Below, one piece after another: positions 47,676 to 61,017 of a stretch of 64,000 nucleotides of DNA; position 1 is the stretch's first letter; every line of letters starts with the position of its first letter. The notes beneath the pieces are model-generated. The model made no database searches. It was not told the DNA's origin and was given only the letters and a program-made list of their open reading frames with translations. Made by a program: the position numbers and the translations under genes. Origin of the DNA: Embiotoca jacksoni (lineage: Eukaryota > Chordata > Actinopteri > Embiotocidae). Location of the stretch: the NCBI GenBank assembly GCA_022577435.1, contig JAKOON010000033.1, positions 3,297,501 to 3,361,500 of the forward strand. Reading direction: 5' to 3'.

Positions 47676-50226
47676 GTGCTGATATTTCACTTGGTAAAAG
47701 TAAACTTGCTGGTGTTCTTTGAAGAAAAGTCATCTAATCACCAGTCATTAAGATTCCTCCTCTGTGCACTGTGAAGACCAGAAAAACTGAAATTAAAGAT
47801 GATAATTTATCCTGTAAGTCATGTGTCATTACTCATCCTTATCCTGAATCCACTAACCTCTGTTTTTCTCATTTTTTATTTTCGTGCAACGAAATAAAGT
47901 TTGGATGCATCAAAAGAACAAACATTAAAACAGAATAAATCAGATTCATCTGTTGGCTACAACAAATGTACAACAACATGCTGTCGGTGCTTTGTGGAGA
48001 CATTAGTCCGAAGAAATATTTAGATCTTTTTCAAAGCTGTACACTTTATTATTTTGAGTATGGTATGTGAGCCATTACTCTGCGTTTTGAGGAAGTGTTT
48101 GTTGCTACAGGCACTTATTACGCGGGGACAGGGCCAGTGCTCATGCATACAAATTACTCTTATCTCACTTATCTCTATGCATGCAGACTCAGCAAATCTC
48201 AAAAGTATTCCACCAAGTTAGACTGCCATTATAAAGATTACAAAGGTTTCGATACCATAAACGACACATGCAAAGTTTTCAACACAATAAGAATGGTTTT
48301 GGAGTGTGTCAGTGAATTGTGTAATGAAACATTATGAGTTTGTTTTGGCTGGAGTGTCTTCTCTATTTCACACTACACAACATTTTGTATTCTGCCCAAG
48401 TGTCGAAACTACTCATGGCAATTACTGCAAAATTCTAACCTCCCCCCCCCTTTTTTTAATCCCATTATTATCACTGTCTCTGTCTTCTAACCTTCTCTGC
48501 CCTTATCTTTATTCTGTCATTAAAAAAATATCTTCTTCTAAGGAGTAAATATCACCAGATTTGTCAAATTTTAACATAATCTTCATAAATCAGGGACACA
48601 TAACTTTTACTTTTGTGACATTTTACCTCTGTCCCTCTGCCTCTGTCACCTACATAAATGCTCCCTGTTATTCTCAGCTGTGGACCCTCTGGAATAATAA
48701 TTAGACTGCACCGATCGGGGCACGCCGGCAAGAGATTGATGAAAACCAGCTTTGACAACTCCAATCCAGCAGGTTATCAACATTTACGTGCACATGGACA
48801 ATAAACCTCAGCAGACATAATACTGAATCGGCTCTCGATAGGAACGGGTGTAATTATGCTTTTAATATGATCTAATCTCTCATTTTTAAAACCCCTGTGT
48901 CTACTAGCGATCGTCGTCCCCCAGCAAACCAAAGGGTATTGTGGGAATGTTCATTAGTCTTTCTAATTGGCTGGCGATAGAATATCTGCAGCAGATATTA
49001 AAGCTAGGAGGTTACCTGCCAGGAGAAACGAGGAATTCATGTCTCATATCTAAAACCATTAATATTAATGAGGACATTGTTTTTCTGTCGCTAGAGTAAT
49101 TAAAAAGACAACATAGATAACGTCACTGATCCACTATGGTATAATGTTGTACGACAGGACACAGGTGCTCTTGCTTTTACATGAACATTGTTGCATGAGT
49201 CTGGACTAACCAGTTGCTTTATAGCAAGTATGAAAGTACTCTTTAAAAGAAAAGCAATTTGCGAAACCCCTCCTGGGCTTCACTTTTTTCTATTGGGTAA
49301 GACATTTGTTGAGCACATTGATGCTCCTCACTATTAACTTTGTGACCTGGAAAAATGATAAATAAATGACTGAATAAAAAAGGTTTCAGCCATCAGTTGC
49401 AACTCAGTGAGGTGACCAGGTAGGAATTTTTTTTTTTATTAGTTATTATCCTTTTTATTCCTTTATTAATAAAGGAATATGTTTCAGCCCGATTTTTGTA
49501 TTAACAAACCCTGACCTTTCTTACCCATATAAAGGAAAAAAACTGAATTCAGTAAATAGAGTGACAAGCAACCCTCCTCCATGTTGCCCCCCACTTGAAC
49601 TTTATGCTGCATTCATAACAAATGGAATTCTGAATTTTTTTTAACTTGGTTAAATGGTTTTGAAATCCCTATTTCTACTTGGCAAGTGCAACCTTCCCAG
49701 ATCTCCGATTTATCTAAGCTGTAGTCCTGTTTTGTCACACAAATGTAAATGATGCTCAGAGGAACAAACATACGTGGCAAATAGTTTGTTAGAGTACTGT
49801 GGCAGACTCATAATTGTGGAATATCCTTGGGTGAGTGTGTGTGTGTCTTTGTCTGCATTTAAGTGTTTGGTGCACTGGATCAGTGAGTGGATGAGCTCTT
49901 TCACTGCTCAGGCCTTAAGATGCAGGCTTTACACTCTTATCTGTCCTATATTTCCTTCCAATCATTTGAGTGAGGACACTGCAGATGGATATTAGGTCAC
50001 TTTATGTGTTCATTTTGTCAAGAGGCTGATGCCGGCATGGCCGCATTTCTGGTCATACATTTCCAGGGTCTCTGCCAGCAGCCGTCGCTCGTTTCATTTT
50101 CCAAAACTCCATGAGCTCTTTCACTGATCAGGCCCTTCTGTTGGGAAATACCATGGTAACAGTGCTGGCAAGAGCTGACCTAAGCTGTCACAACAAACAC
50201 ATGTGCATAATGCACAAACACACAGG

Positions 50227-50228
<2 letters not shown>

Positions 50229-50259
<31 letters not shown>
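50229..50259. repeat. CA microsatellite
   Basis: About 15 CA dinucleotides. Confidence 0.9.
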
Positions 50260-50262
<3 letters not shown>

Positions 50263-52167
50263 TGCTGGTGCTGCTAGAGTTCCCCACCAGAGTTGGGCAA
50301 TTGACATACTGTAAACCCCAAGGCCGCGGGGCCTCACTAGTCAGAACTGAGCAGTAATCAAAGCAGACACACAGGTCGAACTTTATTATCAACCACTCGA
50401 TACCAGCAGCAGGAACAGCCACAAGTCCTCCAAAATACAGCACACAGGACACAGTGAGTTGGAGCACAACATTCATTGCGCCTTCCCCTGGGCGTGGAAG
50501 ATCAGCTTGAAGCTTTTCAATTTGTTTTGGATGTAAAGTTGAAGTTTCCGGACTTTTTGCTGCTGGTGTGAAGAACTGAAGCTGATGACCTGACAAAGGA
50601 CTTCTGTCAGGTAAGATAGACCTCTTTCTCCTTCCTGCATATTGCTTTGAGTCATTGAGTTGCAGTGAAGACTAGTATCATGTAATCATGTAATTGTTGA
50701 GAAAAATGAAACTTTTTCTGCTCATAGGAGCCAACATAAAAACTGGCAACCGAAAAGTTTCTGCCTTCAAAAGCAGCATGGTTTACTTTGAATCTAAATG
50801 GATGACATCCCCAAAGGGAATTTCTTATGTGTTTTATTATTGGTGTGCGTTTGAAGCTCATACTCACCTCGACAACAATTTGAAAGTACACTTCTAATTA
50901 TTTCATGGTATTATGACCATTATGCCTTTTTACGCACCATCCAACATGACTCTTTTCAAAGCACGAATGTGTGTGTGGAAATCTGTTTGATCAATATTGA
51001 TTACACTAAAAATATGCTGTTTTAAGCCTTTTTTTTTTCATTACTCTGCACTGCTCTTTTTGTAATTTGAATATAGATCAGGTGGGTTCACTGTATATAT
51101 GGTATGGTAAACATGACACTTTGCCAATATTTCTTTTCATCAACATCATCAAAGGCTGTGTAGGCATAAATGCACATGAAAACAGTATCATTTGACAGCT
51201 GTGAAAATAACAGTGAGCATAATGAAACGCAGCAGTAGAGCAGCCTTTTTAAGTCTGTGGAACATTGTTGATGATTCAGTACATTTAAAAGCTGTTGTGT
51301 GCAATGCTAAGCTGCGAGACTGCCCTGAAAAAAATCAGGTTAGAGCAGAAAATATCTTGTTCTTTCAGGAACTGTATCAGTAAGCCGTCTCTAATTAACC
51401 TCCAGCGATGGCATGAAGCCATATGGACAATTTCTGGGTCGATCAATATTTGCAAACATGAACAACTTCCCTACCAAACCTCACACTTCCTGATCATTTG
51501 ACTCTATCCGGGCGTGAGATGTGGGAATATTCCACGGGCAGTGAATGGCTAAATGAGTATAAGTGCAATGTACTATTTTTCTTACAAGAAACCCAAAGGC
51601 CTGCTCTTGCTCTAGAGGGGATTATATTCTTCAGAGTGAGAGTTTGAGCAGGACTCACCTTGAACTTGACTGCAGTGGACTAAAAAGAAAGATGTGTGTT
51701 AGAGGTAATAAGGATGTATAATGTACAGTGTAACCCTTACAGAACCACATAAATTTCACATGTGCAACAACTCATGTGATCATAGCTGACCACAAACATG
51801 TGATTGTGCACATGTGAAACATTTATTTGACCCATGAGAAACGTGGTTTTGGAACATTTTCATGGCATAATGTTTGATGCCCATGAAAATCTTTTCCATA
51901 CTTTTAACATTTAATAATTAATATTTCTGTGTAGGAACAGATTTTTATATTTTCTCAGAGATTTATATGCAAGCAGTTAGATTCAGTATTGGGAGCCAGT
52001 TGCTCTAGTTCATAAAATGGTTGTAAAAGACCGTAAAAATGCCTCAACATCAGTAAATTGTAATTGAGAAACTTCCCACTACTAAAACATGTGTAAAAAA
52101 AAAGCTTTGGATATTGCCAGTACATAACACCATTACAAACCTTGTCTTCTTCTGTCTTCATTCACAG

Positions 52168-52303
52168 CCTCTCAACATACCCAGACTCTGTCCAGTCGAG
52201 ATCCAAACCCAGCGTGAGACACTCAGCCAGATAGTAAAAGAGACGTCACAGGCTGTGAGGACAAGGTGGCTCTCTGACCCCACTGGTCCGTAGCGTTCCC
52301 ACA
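52168..52303 (+). other. 5' untranslated part of the first coding exon, GAT-1-like gene
   Basis: The acceptor ttcattcacag at 52157-52167 opens the exon. There is no ATG in this leader before the one at 52304, which opens the long SLC6 frame. Confidence 0.55.
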
Positions 52304-55300
52304 ATGGGGAAGACCGGGCAGAGTACAGTGGACTTAAACTCCCCATCAGAGGTCAAAGAAGCAATTCCCTTTGAGGAACTGGATCATGTGGCGCCCCCTG
52401 CAGGGGAAAAGAAGAAGAAGGATGAGCCGCCTGACAGGGGAAGCTGGAAGGGCAAGTTTGATTTCCTGCTGTCATGTGTGGGATATGCCATTGGTTTGGG
52501 AAATGTTTGGAGGTTTCCTTATTTGTGCGGCAAGAATGGTGGAGGTAAGTGTGAGTACTGATGAAACTGACAGACCCACCCGTATGACAGGTGTCTTAGT
52601 CTGATTACAATGTTTGTATTTATTGTTGTTATGTCAAATGGTAGGCTAGCTTTAAGGATGATGTGCTTAGTGGTAAAGCAGAGGCATTTATTTTAAAACC
52701 ATCACAATAATACACAAGCAATATAACACAAAAAAAGTTTTATAGATTTTTTTGACTGACATTTCCCTTTAATAATACATTTTATAGGACTGTTGTACAT
52801 TATCTTTTTTTTATAAAAAAAAACTTTTTCCATGGGGTGTACAACTTTCAGATCTTCAACCAGCAGCAGTGGTTTAACAAACTAGAAAATGGAACATGTA
52901 ATTTTTACCACAATATTACAGCAGAATTCAGTTTTTCTTTGATCTAAAATGAAAAATATAAACTTAACTTGAATATTTAGGTTTCAAACATTTTTAATAT
53001 GTTAAAGAAAAGCAGGAAGCCTGACTGACATCAGGATTAATTCTACACGGACACATTCTCAGCAGCAAATCTTATCAGATTTTAACCTTTTAATTAGTCT
53101 AAATGATCTTACCCGACATATTGTGTTTATCTTTTTTGTGGTGGTGTGTCAGGGGCCTTCCTGATCCCGTACTTTTTGACCTTGGTGTTTGCTGGAATAC
53201 CGCTGTTCTTACTGGAGACATCGCTGGGACAGTTCACCTCAGTAGGAGGACTGGGGGTGTGGAAACTCATCCCTATGATGAAAGGTAACGCGCAGATTTC
53301 TGTAATGTTGAGAGCATATATCTCATATCAAATGTGCCTTTGCATGTTGCTGACGTGTAAAACATTACGCTGTTATAATGCTTATAATGCTGATGTCTAC
53401 ACCTCTTCCTCCTGCAGGTGTTGGTCTGGCTGCAGTGGTCCTGTCCTTCTGGCTCAACATTTACTACATTATCATCATTGCCTGGGCACTCTACTACTTA
53501 TTCAACTCCTTTGGTTCGGTATGTTACATCATCAATAATGTTGAGTAATAAATACAATTTTTTTTTTTGCACCACCAGGTTTCTACAGTGGACAAACACT
53601 GTCTTGGGTGACTTTTACAGATTAGCTTTGCTTTCAGGATCAGTAGACAGCTACTATCACTGAAAAAGCTTTAATAAGCTCAGTAATAAAGGCCTGCATC
53701 AAAAACCAGCAAATTCGTGGAGCATGGAGCAGCTAGCAAGCCACCAAAACAGATCTGACAACAAGGTTATTATTATACTTATATAAGTGAGGTTGTTAGA
53801 AACATGACTCCAAATGAATATCAATTCATAACAACTATTTATGGCCAAAAATTTGTCAGTTTTGTGTCTTTTGTGTTGACAGCTTGTTCTACTACTCAGC
53901 ATTGTTTTCAGCAGCAGTCATTAGAAATCTATAGATATTTCATTTATGATGATATCCATCTATGATGGAACTAAAAGCTGGATACAAACACAAATTAATG
54001 TGAATATCGTTGTGTAGCCTGTCTGCTGAATTTGTTAGGTGTGTTTTTTAGGTCTTTTCTTTTAAAGGTTTTTCGGGCATGGGGCTCTTGTGGGTGGGAA
54101 AATGCACAACATTATTGTTCAATGTTTTTAGCTAAAGGTCGAAAACATTGTCGGTTCATTAAATGTTATTTTCACTGTTGGATGGTTTGCCTTTCTGTCT
54201 CCTTTGTTCTGAGCAGTCTTTGTGGCGTTTGTGGCTGTCAAGTCAAACAAAACAGGAGACTGAAAAGTCAAGGATACAAGTTTTATTTTCTGAGGAGAAA
54301 CATAAAGCTGGTTCATCCTGTTGGTTTGTCTTTTTTAGGAAATGATGCGGCTGATACATCCTGCCAAAATGCAAAACAGAGCTATTTTATCACGTTTTGT
54401 CCTACTGCAACCTGTTTTTGTTTATGCATGCTGTATATCTTTGTGCAGGAGCTGCCTTGGCAAAGCTGTGATAACCCCTGGAACACAGAGAAATGTTTTT
54501 GCAACTACAGTCTGACAGATACCACCAACCGGACCAGCGCTGTCACCGAGTTCTGGGAGTAAGTCAGTGAGATATGGACATGGTCCCACCACACGTGCGG
54601 TTGTGTTTGTACAAGATATTCTGCACATAGATGTGTAAAGCAACTATTTCTGGAAGCTATTTGTGCCTTTCTCGGTCCGAATTCATTGCGTGTTTCTGTA
54701 GGCGTAACATGCACCAGTTGTCCGGTGGTCTGGAGGAGCCAGGAGAGCTACGATGGCCCTTAGTGGGCACTCTGGCGCTGGCGTGGGTCCTCGTCTACTT
54801 CTCAATTTGGAAAGGAGTGGAGTGGACGGGGAAGGTCAGACTCTCTTGCCAAAGTTTTTCTCTATTCCCTCCCTCTACGTTCTCCATCCTTTCTTTGACC
54901 TCAGACTGCTTTTGCTGCATTGCCCTGTCTTCTTTATCTGAGCATCTTTCTGCCCTTCTTGCATTTTAAAGCTCTAATCATGCAAACACAAGTCGACACA
55001 GAGCTGTGCAGGAGGCAGACCTCACGCTGTTGTTGCCTGAGTCAAAGGGTGGAGCCAAATAGAATGATACATGGATTCAGAGATAGGAAAAAGTTAAATA
55101 TTCCGTTTCCAGCTGCATGGCTCTCGGGGTGGTAAGGTCATTTGGTTCACTGTAGTCCGATGTAAAAGTTTGCATCAAAGTAAATGCAGCCCCTGAAGCA
55201 AAGAGACATGAAAAATAACCTTTCTTTAAATGTTAAAGCATTGTTTCTTTTTTATTTCCTGAGCTTCAAATATGGCAAAAAAAAACCAAGAAAAACAGTG

Positions 55301-58300
55301 CATGTGCGAAAGTTTGGCCTTTCTAACTTACATTCACAATGACGTACTTTGAGCTTAGTGCTAATTAGCAAATGTTAGCATGTTAGCACTCCAAACTAAG
55401 AGTGGGAACATGGTTAGCATTATACGTGGTAAACATGAGCATATTGTCCCTAAAATCAAATCTTAATTTTTTTTCAGGATAAGTTTTTAGAAGTAGAATC
55501 TTATGGTGCACTTGTTGTCATTTAGGTCTCTTCTTTGGCCAGAAAAAGAAATCTGGCTTATTTTAACCCCTTCCTTTTTTTTTTCCACTTATTTTGCTAT
55601 ATATTTATCAATCCCAAATGCACGTTGATGAAACTCAATTGGATACTTTTCATTATTGCTTTTAAAGTCATTGCTCTTCTGCCAGAATTTGAGAAAAGGG
55701 GCTTATGAAAAGGGGACTTTCATTGGCATGAATGATTGGGCATTGTGCATGAGAATTTCCAATCAAGTGGTGATGACATTTAACTGTTGATGCATCGTGT
55801 TGTTGTATTATGTTATTACAATGTCTACTTCTATGTCTGAATAGATGTATTTAACTCCTCTGTGGTTTCCCGATTGGATGATATCCTGATGCTGATGTTT
55901 ATTTAAAATGTCTTGTCCGAGTTACTCAAAGTGTCACATTATGAGTTCTCATTAGAACAGAGCGGAGAAGTTAATTGGCTCCATTGAATCAAACAACAAC
56001 CTTAAATGTTTTTTCTTTCATGTAAGACATGTCTTCACACTTTATTTCTTCTCAAATATTTATATCTGCTGTCATTTTGCTGTTTACATCCCATCTGTCC
56101 TCCAACAATTCACTCTGGTGGAAATAAAAACGCTCTCAAAATGTATTATTTTATCCCAAACAGCTGGATGATTCAGAGGTGATAACAAAAGAGTTAGAAA
56201 AATAAAAAAAATTAACATCTCTCGGCCGTCTGCCTGGGATTTTTAAATTACAGCAAGTCGAAGCAAAGTATATGAGCAGAAAAACATTTACACATTCACT
56301 GCCAGCGATAATTGGATTTTAATGTGTGGCATCTGAGAGCTGTGAGAAAAATGAATCCCCCAAAGGCCCCGGCCTTGACGGACATTACCAATTAAGCATA
56401 ATCATTACGCCACAGAACTGCGGGCCACATGCTACAGATCTTCTGGCAAAGAGAAGCCATGGAAATATATTTTAGTAGCTGACACTTTCTGTATGCTGTG
56501 GCAACTGGGATTTAGCTTCTCTTTATGACTTAATTATTGAAGTAAAATTGTTGGTTTGCATTTGAGATTAGTTTAAAAACAACCCCATGTTAACACATAT
56601 AGACAGTACAGAATGTACAGACACCAAAGTAACTGCTAGAAAAATGTCTTTCTCTCATTTTAAATTCTGTTTCAGTGAAATACAGGTTTAAATTTTGATT
56701 ATTACTTTAAAAGCATATTCTCTCTCTTGCAGGTGGTGTATTTCTCTGCCACTTATCCCTACTTCATGCTGTTCATCCTGTTTTTCCGAGGGGTCACACT
56801 TCCCGGAGCCATAGATGGGATCCGCTTCTACATTACCCCAGACTTCAATAAGCTCATCCGATCTGAGGTGCACAGTTTGCACACATCCTCATCTAAAACG
56901 TATTCATAGATAGACATGAGCACATGAACTGTCTGTGTATCTGTTGTATCACAGGTGTGGCTGGACGCAGCAACTCAAATCTTCTTCTCCTACGGATTGG
57001 GCCTCGGCTCGCTCATCGCGCTGGGAAGCTACAACTCTTACAACAATGATGTCTACAAGTAGGGACAGGAAATCAAAGCTTTGTACATCGTCTTTAATAA
57101 TGATATCATATTTGTTTTCTTTGATCGTAAATTTTCATTTGATCTTTCCTCTTCAGGGACTCCATCATAGTGTGCTGTGTCAACTCCTTCACCAGCATGT
57201 TTGCTGGGTTTGTCATCTTCTCCATTGTTGGCTTCATGTCCCACATCACAAAGAAACCCGTGCATGAATTGGCAGCATCAGGTACATTTTATTATAAACA
57301 GAGAATAGTTGGCATTTATTGCTGCATTTTGCTGATAAATATTTTAATCAGATTATATTACTTCGAGATTAGAATTCTTACTATTCCAACCTTTTCAACT
57401 TTCATATTTATGGTAATATGAATGCTGAAAACTCACGTGACAGCCTTGGGAATGTTTTCTGTGTTAGTGCATATACTTTTTAGCAGGCTACAATATATTG
57501 TCGTAAGGTAAAACATTTGTAATTTGAAATATTTGTCTTGTTTGTGATATTTAGGTCCAGGTTTGGCGTTTTTGGCTTATCCTCAGGCAGTCACGCAGCT
57601 TCCCATGTCCTCTCTATGGGCCATCCTTTTTTTCTCCATGCTCATGATGCTCGGCCTGGACAGTCAGGTACAAATAACGCACACAATGCTTGTGGGTGAG
57701 AATAGGATGCGGTTTTGCCACAAAAGTTTTGATCTTTTTTTTTTTAAAACTGTCCATTATGTGTCTAACAGAATTTAATCAGTCCACTACAGGATGCCTT
57801 GCCTCAGCCTAAAAAGTGAGGTGCCTTTTTAATGCATCAAAAAACATGTTCACAAAAAGATCATAGTTTTGGTTCAAATAAGTAATTCACGAAAATGACT
57901 TAACATATATTGCTTAAGTTCAATACATTACAAAATGTAAGTGTAATGTAAACCTCCTGATGTTATTTACATTGACTTTTGCTTTTTCACTGAATAGAAC
58001 AATACCCTTTTGGGTGAACGTCATGTGGCACATGCACCTTGGTAACATAACCTCCTTCTACGACCCTGGTCAAAAACATGACACTGACACGGTATCCTCG
58101 AGTGGATTAACAGGTGTATTGCACACTTTGGCATAATACCTGGCTGTGTGTTATAGACGAGGTTTTCTTTTATTCTCACATGACAGTGCATCCTGACCCG
58201 TCTGTTCCTACTCCTATGTATTAGTTCTGCACAGTAGAAGGCTTCATCACAGCTCTCATGGATGAATATCCCATGGTGTTGAGGAAGAGGAAGAAGGTCT

Positions 58301-61017
58301 TCATCCTCATTGTCTGCTTCATCTCCTTCATCATTGGCTTCTCCAACATCACGCAGGTGTTGCATGGATCGCTCTTAATTGCACTTACTTGCACCAACAT
58401 GCATGAACACTTGCACATGTTTCCGTTACTTGGGAAAAGAACTCCTGCATTATACATAACAACAAAACGGTCTCACAACAACCTGTGGTGTACATTCTTT
58501 ATGAATATTTTATTCAATAAAGAGAGGGATGTTAATATTCAGCCCCTAAAACAGATATGTGTGTGTCTCCGTGTGTTGAAATCTCTCAGGGTGGTCTGTA
58601 CGTGTTCAAGCTGTTTGATTACTACTCTGCCAGTGGGATGTGTCTTCTGTTCCTCGTCTTCTTTGAGACCGTTTCCATATCCTGGTTTTATGGTAGGAAA
58701 TCTCTCCTTTTTATTGCCTGCATTTATGGGATTAAACTATATTCTGCTGAGTGAAATGAAATGTTACCACTGCTGAAATTAGTTGAGACAATCTGGATGA
58801 AAAGGACTAATGAATTGAGCATGTAGATTTCCTACATAGCTGTCCAACAGGAAATTACATCTATCTGCTCCCATTTCTGCGATAAGACTCTGTTCACTCG
58901 GCTTTCCCTCTCTTTCACCCCACACGGCTTTGTTCTTGCAGTTATCATCTCCATATTACAACACACCCACTCCCTCTTTGTCCTCCTCTCTTTATTCCAC
59001 AGGAGCTGAAAAATTCTATAAGAACATTGAGGACATGATCGGGTATCGGCCATGTGGCTGGTGGAAGCTTTGTTGGATGTTCTTCACACCTCTAATCTGC
59101 CTGGTAGGAGAAAAAATATTATTGATTTAACCTCTGACCTTTCATCTGCTTAATTCTTTAAACGTGCTCCTGTCAGTTGAGCTTCCTTCTCCCACAAGGA
59201 AATCTATGTACCTATCAAGCTGCAGCAGGTGCCAATAGGTAGAGGATTGATGTCATTGCTGAAATGGTTTCATCTGACATGAGGTGATTTGTACTTCATC
59301 CCATGGACTGTCAGGCCCTCAGGGAAATCATGCCAATGTCTTTATCTCCTCTACTTTACAGAAAGGAAGTGTACTGTGTAAATAAACTTTCATAGTACTT
59401 TAGTGCATAAAAAAGAAACAGGCAGTAATGTTTTGATGACTTGCAGGTCTAAAAATATTGAGAGGGAGAGGTTAACAACTATAGCTTAATTTGATTAGAA
59501 AGTGATTATAGCCACTTAGATGTTTGGTCCACCACTCAGAAATATCTCAACAGCTATTGGATAGTGACATTTTACAGTTATTTGCTTCCCTGCTTAGATG
59601 TATCTGATAAATTTCCACCAATAAAGTTGGTGCAAACATTCATTTAATTTGGTTTAAGAGCTGAACCTGAAAATATAGCAACATTTAGCCTCTCAAGTGG
59701 TATTTAGCATGAGTTAGCAAATTTTAGCTGCACCACATTAAGCATGGTTGTGCCTAAGGCCCTAAAGTCTGTCTCACTGTCACCTTAAACAACATACAAT
59801 ATTGGTATCCAATATGGTTTTAATGAGGGGCTGTTTGAATACCTACCAAGGGTCAGTGTTAGCCACTAGCTGCTGGCACCTACTAGCATTGGGTCACAAT
59901 TAGGGTCAGGATTAGGAATAGGATTAGAATTAGGGTTTGGGTTAGGGTTACGGGGGATTAGGGTTAGCATGCTGTAGACTGTCCTTTAAACACCAAGGTT
60001 TTTTCAACAGCATTTTAATGGCTATAATGGTCCAAACCACATGTTAAAATATAGTAGTGCAAGCTGATCCAAACAATGGTTTTATAAAATCGAGTTGTTT
60101 CAACAAAAAGCACAAAATCTGTGCTTCCGAGTCTCATTCTGCAGTTTTTGGATCAACTGGTCTCAGATTAAATTAACAAAATGCATTTTATGTTGTAGGG
60201 GGTGTTCACCTTCAGTGCCATTGAGATGACCCCTCTGACCTTGGGGAAGTACGTGTACCCGCTGTGGGGCCAAGTGATTGGCTGGCTCATGTCTTTGTCT
60301 TCGATGTTACTAATCCCAGGCTATGTCATCTACATGTTCTGCAACACCAAGGGCAGCATCAAACAGGTACAAAACTCTGACATGACTCACCTTTTTTCTG
60401 ATTTTAATGTATACTGATTCAAGATTAAAAAAAAAAAAAAAATCTACCAAGAAAAGTGTTAAGTAGAAAGCAAACAAAATTAGCACAGTCGATACTTGAA
60501 TGAAACAGTGCAGGAAGGCTGGATTTCCTCACTCTGTTGTTTAGACTGCAGTCAGTCAAGCATGAACAGATATATGGGTTTGGCTCAAGGCCAACATCAT
60601 TAACCTGGGTTTAGGTAGGTGAGACAATTTTGAAGGTGAGCACAGATTGTTAGACTTCTTTGTGCCTTACAAAATCATGTTTTTCTTTTTTAATATGAAC
60701 TATTTTAAGAGAATTGTGGCACTGGAATCAGCCTAGTTATCAGCTTTCTACCTTCCCTACCTTTAATCCAGTGAGAAATGTGTAAATTACAGCTCAAACG
60801 GGCTTTTCACCTTATTATTGTCTTTGTCTTGATCCCCCTAAACCTTTCACATTTGGCCTCACCTTTTAAAAATAACTGTGCAGCTAATCTAAGGCTGATG
60901 TAACTCTCTTTACATGACCAGCGTTGGCGGATGATGACAACTTCCCAGGAGGATGAAAAGCCATCAGGGCATGAAGAATTCACACACACAGGGAGCGTGG
61001 GCGAAGCTCCTGTCTAG
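52304..61017 (+). CDS. slc6a1l: GAT-1-like Na+/Cl- dependent GABA transporter (SLC6A1 branch)
   Basis: Fourteen exons: 52304-52544, 53153-53284, 53418-53518, 54449-54558, 54702-54834, 56733-56867, 56955-57058, 57157-57281, 57555-57667, 58225-58356, 58590-58692, 59003-59103, 60199-60366 and 60922-61017. They give 1794 nt and 597 aa, near the 599 of human GAT-1. GAT-1 marks: TM1 GYAIGLGNVWRFPYLCGKNG, with Tyr61, Gly64 and Arg70 matching Tyr60, Gly63 and Arg69; the EL2 Cys pair and NYS/NRT sequons; TM6 FFSYGLGLGSLIALGSYNSY; TM8 LGLDSQFCTVEGFITAL; TM10 LFDYYSASGM. It should take up GABA with Na+ and Cl- at the plasma membrane. The N-terminus has a KKKKDEPPD stretch and the tail (EFTHTGSVGEAPV) lacks the AYI end of GAT-1. 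Teleosts have slc6a1a, slc6a1b and an slc6a1-like gene; the differences from GAT-1 and the location favour the last, but the symbol is tentative. Confidence 0.9.
53519..54448 (+). other. third intron of the GAT-1-like gene
   Basis: No extra exon seen. An open frame running from 54032 into the EL2 exon is chance sequence up to the acceptor at 54447-54448. Confidence 0.6.
54835..56732 (+). other. fifth intron of the GAT-1-like gene, with an old repeat
   Basis: 1.9 kb. The part 55330-55440 has the TTAGCATG-type phrases of the repeat seen at 2887-3525. The rest shows no gene. Confidence 0.5.
57668..58224 (+). other. ninth intron of the GAT-1-like gene
   Basis: No recognisable exon or repeat. 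The acceptor ctatgtattag precedes FCTVEGF. Confidence 0.6.
59104..60198 (+). other. twelfth intron of the GAT-1-like gene, repeat-derived in part
   Basis: 59520-59760 resembles the old fish repeat family ('atctcaacagctattggata'). A TTAGGG-like tract follows at 59900-59967. No exon seen. Confidence 0.5.
59900..59967 (+). repeat. degenerate telomere-like (TTAGGG) tract
   Basis: Several TTAGGG or TTAGGA units (tagggtcaggattaggaata ... ttagggttacggg ... ttagggttagc), about eleven near-units in 68 bases. Confidence 0.7.

Larger units (their letters stand above)
42326..52167. other. intergenic region and probable non-coding 5' part of the GAT-1-like gene
   Basis: Nearly 10 kb without a recognisable protein frame. 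It includes a TATA-like stretch (ctctatataagctgg near 44587), a dispersed-repeat fragment at 45308-45360, ATCC and CA microsatellites, and a C/T-rich part at 46060-46400. A possible donor (cttctgtcag|gtaagata) at 50611 may end an upstream non-coding exon of the next gene. Confidence 0.45.

Noticed and set aside
47571..47774. Short frame with repeated HPSI
   Set aside because: Comes from the ATCC microsatellite.
54032..54448. Open frame running into the EL2 exon of the GAT-1-like gene
   Set aside because: Only the part after the acceptor at 54447-54448 matches the family; the upstream part is intron.
58021..58457. Minus-strand frames opposite the TM9 exon of the GAT-1-like gene
   Set aside because: Antisense of exon 58225-58356.
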